NCBI RefSeq assembly: GCF_963678635.1
Contig: NC_087065.1
Span: forward strand, 7,155,209 to 7,219,208
Origin: Symsagittifera roscoffensis
Lineage: Eukaryota > Xenacoelomorpha > Acoela > Convolutidae
Length of the DNA: 64,000 nucleotides
Reading direction: 5' to 3'
The notes beneath the pieces are model-generated. The model had not been told where the DNA came from and ran no database searches. It saw only the letters and a program-made list of their open reading frames with translations. Below are positions 55,968 to 64,000 of the stretch, one piece after another (within the stretch, counting starts at the first letter, position 1; each line of letters opens with the position of its first letter). The position numbers and the translations under genes are program-made.

Positions 55968-57554
55968 ATGAAAGTGGGAGGAATACTGCAGACGAGAACC
56001 TTCCTAGCACCCTTCGGCTGCGAAGAAATCAAAGTGGTCCATGGAGAAGAGGAAGATAAATCGGCCGGTACATTGCTTATACCGAGATTTCAGGAAGAAG
56101 CCGACAATGATGAAAAAGGACCATCGAGCTCGGACAAGGATAAGTCAGAAGGAGATGACGGACAGGGAGGAAGCCGTCAAACCGAAGAACCCATGCAACA
56201 AGATCAAGCTGGTGGGGAAGACGACAGGGCATCGACAGGAGGAACATCCAGCCTGGATTTCAATATCTTCAGTGATCTTGAGAACAATGCAGATACGTTG
56301 GAAACGACTGAGCCAGCGGATGAAGGCATCTCGACACTGGAGCCTCCGTCAGCCTTTATGGAAATGAAACGGAATTTGCCGGAGAGCAGCTTTCCTGGCA
56401 ATTCAAGAAATAACGACCAGAGAATCCTCATGGAATCACCTAGGAAGAGAAGAATAGAGGCCTCAGCCAGAGTACTTTTCTTGGGAACGCTGCCCGAAGA
56501 AGAATGGGAAGTACATCACCGAGACCACGAGAGTAGGACGGGATGCAAACTGGATAGAGTGGCGTTTATGGAAGAAGTCTGGACCGTGGTTCAAAGCTAT
56601 GGGACCCAGTCCATTCTGAAAACGGGTCTCAACCAACCCTTGATGAGAGAAGTACTTGACAAGCTTGATGATTGTGAAGGGAGACTGAGTGAGTTGTTGA
56701 TCGACTCGGCCACTGATGAAAGTGAAGCGAATTCTCCCATCAAGATGACACCGCAGGACGATAAAGGAGAGGTGGTGTATCTGTCAAGAACCAGGAGAGG
56801 GACGATGCGATCAAAATTGGTGATTGATAAAATCAATGCAATGAAAATGAAGTTCGGCAGCAGAGTGATGCCGAGGAGAGTTGGAAAGACGAAGGTGGAT
56901 TCAGAAATATCGATGAAAGCTGGTAATTCAGCGAAAAGGAAACGAGTTGAGGAGGTCATGGATTTGGAGCAAGGTGATTATCAACTGTCTGGCACAGATA
57001 AAATGTTAACTGATATAGCGATGGTGCCACCCATTCTCATGGCGGGGATAAAGTCAACAGGTTATAAATCCAAAAGGAGTGACCGCACTCTGACTGGAGC
57101 AACCTTAGAAATGGAAATACTCAGCCAATGTGGAGAGAGCACAATGAAAGACTTCAAGCCATCTCCCATGAATCATGGAAAGGGAAGTGTGTCAGGACAA
57201 CTAATACCAGTGGAATATAACCGACTAACAGTGTCGGAGACTGTGTCGATAGATGAACCCACCGGTGGATACATGAAGATGTTAGAATACCGAAACTCGG
57301 CTAGAGGGTATGTAATGGCCCTGGAAGATGGGAAAGCCATGGAGGGTTATCTGGAAACGATGTTGCAAGGCACCACCCTCAAGCAGAAGGCGTACGGGAC
57401 TTTAGCGTCGTCCGACATACAGGCAGAAACGATGGAGCAGTTGGTGAGCCTTCCATGGAAAGCAGTGGTATTAAGGTATTTCGAAGAAGAAATGAGGACT
57501 ACGCCAAAAATACATGCTCTCGTGGCAGTACCTTACGTAAGAACAGAGTTATAA
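55968..57554 (+). CDS. 528-aa segment with acidic disordered start and nuclear-localisation-like motif
   Basis: The frame is open from 55935, and ATG 55968 is its first Met. After about 25 ordered residues comes a Glu/Asp/Ser/Gly-rich disordered stretch (to about 150), then a helical part. Next is a basic segment with SRTRRGTMRSK near 270 and KRKR at 323-326 that would suit a nuclear localisation signal or nucleic-acid contact. A folded C-terminal part of about 180 residues follows. No known domain. Ends with TAA at 57552-57554. Six codons later comes the next ATG, in the same frame and without an intervening stop. Confidence 0.6.
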   Translation: MKVGGILQTRTFLAPFGCEEIKVVHGEEEDKSAGTLLIPRFQEEADNDEKGPSSSDKDKSEGDDGQGGSRQTEEPMQQDQAGGEDDRASTGGTSSLDFNIFSDLENNADTLETTEPADEGISTLEPPSAFMEMKRNLPESSFPGNSRNNDQRILMESPRKRRIEASARVLFLGTLPEEEWEVHHRDHESRTGCKLDRVAFMEEVWTVVQSYGTQSILKTGLNQPLMREVLDKLDDCEGRLSELLIDSATDESEANSPIKMTPQDDKGEVVYLSRTRRGTMRSKLVIDKINAMKMKFGSRVMPRRVGKTKVDSEISMKAGNSAKRKRVEEVMDLEQGDYQLSGTDKMLTDIAMVPPILMAGIKSTGYKSKRSDRTLTGATLEMEILSQCGESTMKDFKPSPMNHGKGSVSGQLIPVEYNRLTVSETVSIDEPTGGYMKMLEYRNSARGYVMALEDGKAMEGYLETMLQGTTLKQKAYGTLASSDIQAETMEQLVSLPWKAVVLRYFEEEMRTTPKIHALVAVPYVRTEL

Positions 57555-57572
57555 CTCAGGTTCGCCTGGTGC

Positions 57573-58853
57573 ATGATGGGACTGACTCATGAAGAATATG
57601 ATTCAGAAGAAAGGAAGAGATCAAAAGAGGAGAAGGTTTTCCTCATGTTGAACCTGAGGGATCTGATAGTCCAGGAGGGAGCAGCAGTAGCGTGTGCGAA
57701 GCGGAGAGACGCTCTCTGTTTCATTCGATTCCTGATAGAGCAGATTTCAGTACCTGCACTGAACACCTGTGTTAAAATGTTGAAGGAAGGCGATGAGCGA
57801 ACGAAAGCCTTATTCTTGCTAGAACTGCTGGATATGCTGCAAAGTAAGCCGATGAGGGTGAACATGAAAGAACCCGAGGAATTAGAACCCATCAGGAGAT
57901 TATCAAACAAGGAGCTGAGACTCACTAAAGAATCTATGGGAGCATTGCCGAAATCCACTGAATGCTGTGGACCGATCAAGAAAAATTCGTATAGCTACGT
58001 AGCCGGGATCATAGGGATAGCGTACAACCCTTTCCTGAGTGAAGATATACGCGATTGCTTCTTCGATTACGAGCAGGCGGTGTTGCTAAGATTCTGGACG
58101 TCCAGAATTGTAACGATCAAGAGCGTTAACAATCCACAGGCCAAATTGGGACTGGTCTTGGAAGAAGAGGTGACTGCACCTTCGGTACCAAAATCTGACA
58201 AAAGAGTGGAGTTTGGGTTCGGATTCTCAGATGAATTACTGAGAACGAGCTTGATGGCAGTGTGGGAATTGATGAGGCTATCATGGTGTCCTAGTCCCAA
58301 CGCTGACTCAATATTACGGGCAACACAAGACGTACAGAGGGAACTGAATGCAGACTGTAACCTGCGTGACCTCAACATCATATATAATGTGATGATAACG
58401 GCCTCTAAGAGCAACGGAGAAGATAAAGTGGATTTGCCTGGCTGGGGACCAGAAGACTGGGTCAAACCTGGTAGCTGTCTGGCGGAAGTTTGTGGACTGG
58501 AGGGTCACGTTTGTGGAAGTCTGGACTGTGTGAAGACCCTGGAGAAACAACACAAGCAATTGACGGTATTGTTTGGAAACGTAGTGATGAAAGCGAAAAC
58601 AGAAACGGAACTGATAGCAGATTGCCATGGAGGAACCGATGTGAATCTAGTGACTGCACTAGGATTCTATAGCATGTTTGGTTCTTTAGAGTCACTATTG
58701 AATCTAGAACAGAAACATGAGATGGTCACAGCCATCAGTGTAGAAGTATTCCCAGGAGTTCTGCAGACTGAGCAGAAATACATAGGAAAATGGAGGGAAG
58801 CAATCGAGACGGAAATGAACATTAGACACAGTGAGACTTATTGTAGACCATAA
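57573..58853 (+). CDS. 426-aa segment with Cys/His cluster
   Basis: Same frame as the 528-aa segment. Helical at first (Leu-rich, LLELLDMLQSK), then mixed. A Cys/His cluster at residues 302-319 (Cys302, Cys307, His312, Cys314, Cys319) could bind a metal, in a CX4HXCX4C spacing that I do not recognise as a named finger. CCG at about 130 is another Cys pair. Function unknown. The TAA at 58851-58853 is followed by four open codons and then the next segment. Confidence 0.6.
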   Translation: MMGLTHEEYDSEERKRSKEEKVFLMLNLRDLIVQEGAAVACAKRRDALCFIRFLIEQISVPALNTCVKMLKEGDERTKALFLLELLDMLQSKPMRVNMKEPEELEPIRRLSNKELRLTKESMGALPKSTECCGPIKKNSYSYVAGIIGIAYNPFLSEDIRDCFFDYEQAVLLRFWTSRIVTIKSVNNPQAKLGLVLEEEVTAPSVPKSDKRVEFGFGFSDELLRTSLMAVWELMRLSWCPSPNADSILRATQDVQRELNADCNLRDLNIIYNVMITASKSNGEDKVDLPGWGPEDWVKPGSCLAEVCGLEGHVCGSLDCVKTLEKQHKQLTVLFGNVVMKAKTETELIADCHGGTDVNLVTALGFYSMFGSLESLLNLEQKHEMVTAISVEVFPGVLQTEQKYIGKWREAIETEMNIRHSETYCRP

Positions 58854-58865
58854 GGAGCACGATAT

Positions 58866-60029
58866 TTGGTGGGTTCAACATTGGCTCCAATGTGCAAGAG
58901 CAGATACCCTGTACATTTCGTAGCTGTGGACGTAAAGAGTACGAGAACGATCGTGGATCAGGCCTTCTCAGTGCCGAAGTGTGTGAGACTGGCGGGAATG
59001 TCCGAGAAGTCATACGAGTTACTATGTAAGATGTTCTCAGCAGTTCCAGAAAGAACCAAAGAAGAATTGGAGTCAATACTAGGAAAGAAGTTCATGGGAT
59101 ATATGAGCGGGAACTTCAGTGACTTTGAGAGACAGAAACAGAGAGGATCAACTGTCACAGATTACAATGCAGTAGATGAGAATGATGAAGTCCACCGAGT
59201 GATGATGGAAGTGGAACCATTACTGGAAGCTTCGGGAAAACGTAATTGGAGGAGCATCATGTTGACACATGACGAGTTTTCTTGCCACTGCTTGCTGCAG
59301 ACCTGGTGGTATCCCAATCGTAGTAATATGATGTTGATCTGGGACTCTGGAGAGCTGCTCTCCATGGGTTTACCAGATTCATCACAGCCCATAACAATAG
59401 TGATAGTGGGAGTTATGATGGCGATACGATGGCTGGAAGCTCATGTGAGAGAAAATAACAGACAGGAGGCACCGACCAGAGAACAGTTGCGGAAGTTAGA
59501 TTGTCTAAAAGATTTAGATCTTTTTGAGACAATGTGCAAAGTTCTAAACATTCTGATGGAAGTGAAGAAGATATGGGCAAGGAAACGATTGATGCCATGG
59601 TTCAGAGCTAACATGACTGCATGGTTGTACGAGTATGCGAAAAAGCATATGCCGATGCACGGCAGGGTGTACAGTGAATATCAGCTGGACATTGGAGCAG
59701 GAGCTTTCAAGCGAGCTCTCGTGACTCATCGGAATGCAGTGACCACCGCTGTGAAAAGAGTTTCCAGGACGAGTGAACGTAGTGGAAAGGAGAAGGCAGA
59801 GATGTTAAAGGAGGATTTGGAGAGAAACGTGACGTTGTGTCTCCACAACAGCTTCTGCAGGTACAGAGAATCTAACGTGGATCCCCTACCTTGCTGCAAA
59901 CAGAGGGTAGAAGAGCAGAAGTGTTGGAGGACGGCTTCCAGCAGCGTCAGGATGGCTGATGACGTGTTGCAAGATGCGGAGACTGAGAGTGCAGAGTCGG
60001 TGTCACAGGAGGAAGAAATGGAGCATTGA
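58866..60029 (+). CDS. 387-codon C-terminal segment, Cys-rich end
   Basis: Same frame, reached across TAA. The TTG at 58866 is nominal. Opens with a strand-like VHFVAVDVKSTRTIV, followed by mainly helical sequence including WRSIMLTHDEFSCHCLLQTWWY. Ends with a basic helix (VKRVSRTSERSGKEKAEM), a Cys-rich patch (Cys325, Cys331, a Cys pair near 343, and a further Cys) and an acidic tail (ESAESVSQEEEMEH). The first Asp in VAVDVKS and a later LIWDSGE raise the question of a decayed nuclease or polymerase-like fold, but I see no full motif set. TGA at 60027-60029 ends the whole coding run. Confidence 0.6.
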   Translation: MVGSTLAPMCKSRYPVHFVAVDVKSTRTIVDQAFSVPKCVRLAGMSEKSYELLCKMFSAVPERTKEELESILGKKFMGYMSGNFSDFERQKQRGSTVTDYNAVDENDEVHRVMMEVEPLLEASGKRNWRSIMLTHDEFSCHCLLQTWWYPNRSNMMLIWDSGELLSMGLPDSSQPITIVIVGVMMAIRWLEAHVRENNRQEAPTREQLRKLDCLKDLDLFETMCKVLNILMEVKKIWARKRLMPWFRANMTAWLYEYAKKHMPMHGRVYSEYQLDIGAGAFKRALVTHRNAVTTAVKRVSRTSERSGKEKAEMLKEDLERNVTLCLHNSFCRYRESNVDPLPCCKQRVEEQKCWRTASSSVRMADDVLQDAETESAESVSQEEEMEH

Positions 60030-62220
60030 CGGATGACCGAAAAGCAAGATGAGAAAAGAGATGAAATTGGAGAAATTTGGAAGTTTTAGAACTTCTGAGC
60101 GACGGAGGGAGAAGAAAACAAGGGAGTGATGAGGAGGAAGTTGAAACTCAGGATTGTTTTATGTGTGTGAAGGGACTCAAGTGAGAAACCAAGCAACCAG
60201 GTTGTAATTGAAAACTGAAACATTTAGTTGAGTTTTGAAATTGTTGCATTTATAAATTTGCATTTTGATTTTAGTTGAGTGGCTTTAGAGACATTCACTT
60301 ACTATTTATTTAGGAAGGCTTAAGTGAAGGAGTATATTTAAATATTCCAGCCTGCATGAGTGTTTTTAATTAGCTAGGAGAACTGATCACTTTGTGGTGA
60401 CATGGAAAGCTTGGGTAATCTCTCGAAGAGGGAGATTGTTTCATTGTTCTTTCTAACCACAGAGTTTCTTAATTTTAGTATTCAGGACAATAACAAGCAA
60501 GATTTCCGAAGGGAGAAGCATAGCAGGATAATTTTAACTTGTTGGTTGGCAGGACTGTCCTGCAAGCCAACACCTTTTAAGTCTAAGAGAAAAAGTTTTA
60601 ATCGGGACATTGACATTGGAAGTCAGAAAATATGTTTTATCTTAGGTCATATCCTCAATGTGCAGATTGATGAAAGAATTTGAAGGCTATAGTGATGTAG
60701 TATGATGCCATGTATATTCTGCAGTGAGTCGATGTGACGTGGATAAAAGTAATTTCGTGCATTTTGTAAATTCTGTTCGATGACACTGTATCTATTTTAC
60801 GAACATTGCGTGATTCAATGAGGACATTGACCGGACTGTCCGGGGAGTATGTGACATTCGACCAGAATGTGCCAAAATGCAATCTCTGCAGAATTCGAAT
60901 TTTTAGCAGCGAGCCTTCCGGATTAGTGATTTTAAGGATTAAGAACGTTATTGGAACGATTGAACAAAACGTGAAGGTTGAAGGATTCGGAAATTGCTAA
61001 TTTTTAAATTTTCGAAGTGATTACGTAAAATTTCTGAGAAACGTCAGAAACGGCCATTTTGGCAGAAAAAGCTAAAAAGCAACAGAAAAAGGACAGTCGC
61101 ACTGACGAAAACAACTAAGATTGTGAGAGAAAAACAACAGAGAAAAACCGAAGGACGTTCCGAGTTGCAACTATTGTGTCGCTACAATAGTTGCAAGGCC
61201 GTTGCAGACAACGGTGAAGGGTGGAAGATAGCCTTCCGGATTACGAAGAAATCAAGATTAACGAGCTTGATTCAGTGGATTCAAGAATCCGGAAGGGTTT
61301 CGGAACTGAGACTTTTATCCTTTTATATAGACTTTTAGCTTCTTGTCATGTCCTGATTTGAATTTAATTAAAACTGGGTCCATTTTGATAAGGATGAGAA
61401 GCTAGGAGTTGGGGAAAAGGGTTGATCCATCTTCGATGGAGATGATGATTTTTATCTACTGAACAAAAACAATAGTAATATAATAAGTAGTAGCCCTGTT
61501 CTTAGGAGTGACCTCGTGGTCTGGGGATACTGAGACCCAGCCATGAGCTCACTATTTCTGCATGTAATTAATTTAATTTGAGTGTTTTGACCGAAGCCGA
61601 AAGCAGTAACGTTTTTGTCAACCCGATGTTGGAAAAGACCACCGAAAGTACTGGCTTGGTAGAGACGGTGAAAAGCATATAAAGCTCTGTTTAGACGTTA
61701 GCCAGTCGTCTTAGGACTTAGTTTTATTTTCCGTCGATATGTATCTTCCGGGCGAATGTTACATCGATATGTACTACCGGGCGATTGTTTCATAGATTAT
61801 TTTATGGCGCTCCCGGGTGTTATTCTTTTTTAACATCATGACCGGCAGAACCGTTAACGAGCATTCCGCGCTGAGCGGATGCTCATAATAACTCCCTCAA
61901 TAGGCCCTAACCGCCGGGGCGGAATGGTAGTTCGGAATGCGGAAGCCTTTCGGATTCCCGTGAATAGCTTTTTAACCTAGTTTAGACCGAAAATTCACGT
62001 TCCAGGAAGGGTGGGGGGATCGGCCGTCCCCTCGTTCCCTGAGAGGTTTGTGACCAAAAACACTTAAAGATATACAAGAAACCAAACAAAAAGTAGTATA
62101 GTACCCAAGCAAAACAAAAAACATAAAAAATAACCGAAAAAACCAAAAACAGTAAAAAAAAAAAGTAAAAAATCAGTAGAAATCATCCCCCCAGACAAGA
62201 TGTGATCTGACCCTCCCGTT
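60030..62220. other. Downstream non-coding region with short inverted repeats
   Basis: The coding signature ends at 60029. The first kilobase is AT-rich and may be 3' UTR. Two near-copies of a TCGATATGTA plus CCGGGCGA motif are at 61735-61790. A hairpin (gagcattccgc facing gcggatgctc) spans 61859-61885 in a GC-rich patch. Minor ORFs such as 60402-60683 and 61123-61338 show no protein-like features. Confidence 0.5.
61231..61301. repeat. CCTTCCGG...CCGGAAGG module, copy 1
   Basis: A 70-base module bounded by CCTTCCGG and CCGGAAGGGT, which are inverted, with gattcagtgga inside. A diverged copy lies at 63552-63620 (CCTTCCGGG ... CCGGAGGGGT with gatttagtgga). Similar words recur at 60913, 62358-62397 and 62874-62910. 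Confidence 0.6.
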
Positions 62221-62731
62221 TGTTGTTGATAGAAATATTGTTGTTACAGACATTTATATTAATCAGGATTGTTACGATCATTTTTGTGGCCCGTTTGTGA
62301 GGCTTGTTCTGTAGGGTTATTTGAGTATTTAAGCACGTTAATGCTAACTTGCGCTCAATCCGGAAGGGTCTGCTGATTTGCGCTCAATCCGGAGGGGTTT
62401 CGGGATTAGCGAAGAAGGCTGATCCGGCAAGCAGTACAAGGAGTGACAAGAGGGGGCTCAACGACAACAACAGACGACTGTTGCGTATCGTTAACAAGTT
62501 TTGTATCCCTTTTGGTACAAAAAATAAGATAGTAATGTGTGGGGGGCTCGACAGTGCTGCACTGTAGTGACCCTTCACCGAACTGAGATTTTCCGAGTTA
62601 AGCACCTTAATTCGGATATTGAACAAACGCGGAGGCGTATAGTATTACTAATATTGTTACGTTTACAGCCCATATTAATACTCCTATATCGTTTTTCAGA
62701 GAAAAACACAGTAAGTGGACCGGTTTTTAGG
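62221..62731 (+). repeat. 512-bp tandem duplication, copy 1
   Basis: Direct copy of 62733-63236, period 512, with scattered substitutions and short indels. Each unit holds gtgaggcttgt, two CTCAATCCGGA(A/G)GGGT words, a tgcactgtagtgacccttcac block, and tccgagttaagcaccttaattcgg. The unit end reads accggtttttagg. Confidence 0.88.
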
Positions 62732-62732
62732 T

Positions 62733-63236
62733 TGTTGTTGATAGATATATTGTTGTTACAGGCATTTATATCAGTCAGGATTGTTACAATCAGTTTTGTA
62801 GCCCGTTTGTGAGGCTTGTACTGTAGGGTTATTTGAGCATTTAAGCACGTTAATGATAAATTGCGCTCAATCCGGAAGGGTCAGCTGAATTGCGCTCAAT
62901 TCGGAGGGGTCTTGGGAGAAGACTGATCCGGCAAGCAGTACAAGGAGCAACAAGAAGAGGCTCAACGACAACAACAATCGACTGTTGGGTATCGTTAACA
63001 AGTTTTGCATCCCTTTTGGTACAAAAATTAAGATAGCAATCTGTGGGGGAAAGAACAGTGCTGCACTGTAGTGACCCTTCACCGAACTGCGAATATCCGA
63101 GTTAAGCACCTTAATTCGGATATTAAACAAACCCGAAGGGGTATAGTATTACTAATATTATTACTTATATAGCCTATATTAATAGTCTTATATCGTTTTT
63201 CAGTGAAAAACAACGAAAACAGACCGGTTTTTAGGG
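62733..63236 (+). repeat. 512-bp tandem duplication, copy 2
   Basis: Diverged partner of the preceding unit. Both units keep an open minus-strand frame of 80 and 87 codons (62384-62626 and 62867-63130) with a Leu-rich hydrophobic segment. I see no other support for a gene there. Confidence 0.88.
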
Positions 63237-64000
63237 TCAAAATAGCGATATTTTGATCCCCCCAAAAGTCGCGATTTTTGAAATATCAATTTTTTTTGAA
63301 ACGGAAAAAAGCGCTAAAGTAGTGTGTTACATCGTAATTGCACTAGTATAATAGATAGAACCGGTTGAGTTTAGTTCAGAAGTGGTTAGAACTATTTTGG
63401 TACCAAAAACCGAACTTTCGTAATTTTTGGAAAAACAGAACACTATAAAATAAAAAAATATTTTGAAATTTTTGAGTTAGGACAGTAAAAATAGTTGTTC
63501 GAACAACGTCCACTAGTGAATCGACAGGTTTTAAAACCCGTTTGCCGATAACCTTCCGGGTTACAGAGAAATTGAACTTATAACGTAATTGATTTAGTGG
63601 ACTCATCATTCCGGAGGGGTCCAAATAGCATAGTTTTTCGCAAACTTTTTCAACTAGAGCGTTTTAGATCAGGTTTTCTGCATTGAACTAGAAGAGTATA
63701 GGCCTTCTGAGCTCGGATCAATAATTCTTAGGTCGAAAAGAACAGAATTGCGAAAAAAGTTAGGCGGAACCTATAAGAGAGAAAATTTTTGACTCTAGAA
63801 AAAAGACGTCTTGGTTAATAACTTTGGAACTCCTGGACAGATCCAGTTTATCTTAATACCATTAGATCAGAAAATAGCTGAGCTTACTAATAGAAACATC
63901 AATTATTCAAAAAAACAAGCGTGGAAATTTTTTAGGATTGTTTTTAGCAAATTCACCAATTCGGGAAGGTAGACCCTTCACGTTTTATAAATTTTTTTTT
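63237..64000. other. AT-rich end of window, repeat fragments only
   Basis: Contains the second CCTTCCGG module (63552-63620) and otherwise no supported feature. A ttcgggaaggtagacccttcacg stretch near 63960 echoes the words of the 512-bp unit. Confidence 0.5.

Noticed and set aside
51109-60029. Bacterial-style operon
   Set aside because: The tight spacing suggests it, but the frames continue through the stops, the nominal starts are GTG, GTG and TTG, and no ribosome-binding sites precede them.
51109-60029. Alternative genetic code with reassigned stops
   Set aside because: TAA, TAG and TGA all interrupt the coding run, and frameshifts occur too. No single reassignment removes the breaks.

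Overview
The window looks like a piece of an AT-rich invertebrate animal genome. Its AT-rich DNA carries metazoan-style LTR retroelement genes, inverted-repeat elements, satellite-like arrays and at least one canonical spliceosomal intron. No feature fixes the species. Nothing bacterial is present, and I found no rRNA, tRNA or CRISPR array that I could support.

Region 1 (1 to about 16.2 kb, possibly to about 18 kb) is a large Ty3/gypsy-type LTR element with an envelope-like gene. Its plus strand is rich in A and C throughout. The order is: an unplaced 427-aa ORF, gag with a CCHC zinc knuckle, a TGA that can be read through into protease, reverse transcriptase, RNase H, integrase with an intact D,D(35)E triad, two tiny membrane ORFs overlapping by ATGA, a Pro/Ser-rich ORF, a multiply broken envelope-like glycoprotein gene, and an intact 602-aa ORF of unknown function. 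A textbook 76-nt intron lies three bases after the stop of that last ORF. Bases 1-1297 duplicate the gag/protease junction at 3483-4779 with no difference I could see. Pol and env carry several frameshifts and stops, so this copy is not functional.

Region 2 (about 18-49.8 kb) is AT-rich and essentially gene-free. It holds an old diverged duplication (about 19-21 kb against 22-24.6 kb), a 158-bp hairpin element, a tandem array of four units of about 2.9-3.7 kb (25.2-39.2 kb), three diverged units of about 875 bp (43.3-45.2 kb), an 840-bp element with inverted ends, a perfect 19-bp hairpin, and one GC-rich minus-strand candidate exon at 46.6 kb.

Region 3 (50.1-60.0 kb) follows a 200-N gap and is sharply different: GC-rich, intronless and coding on the plus strand throughout. 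An ORF entering from the gap is followed by seven tightly packed ORFs. They hold a coiled coil, a complete SGNH/GDSL hydrolase domain, a degenerate second SGNH-like segment, and about 1,900 further residues that I do not recognise. Four of the six junctions are single in-frame stops and the rest are frameshifts. This is best read as one giant gene of about 2,970 codons that has decayed slightly, or as a compact multi-ORF element. It contains no recognisable polymerase or integrase. This is the best candidate for an undescribed system in the window.

Region 4 (60-64 kb) is non-coding, with a 512-bp tandem duplication and recurrent CCTTCCGG / CCGGAAGG modules.
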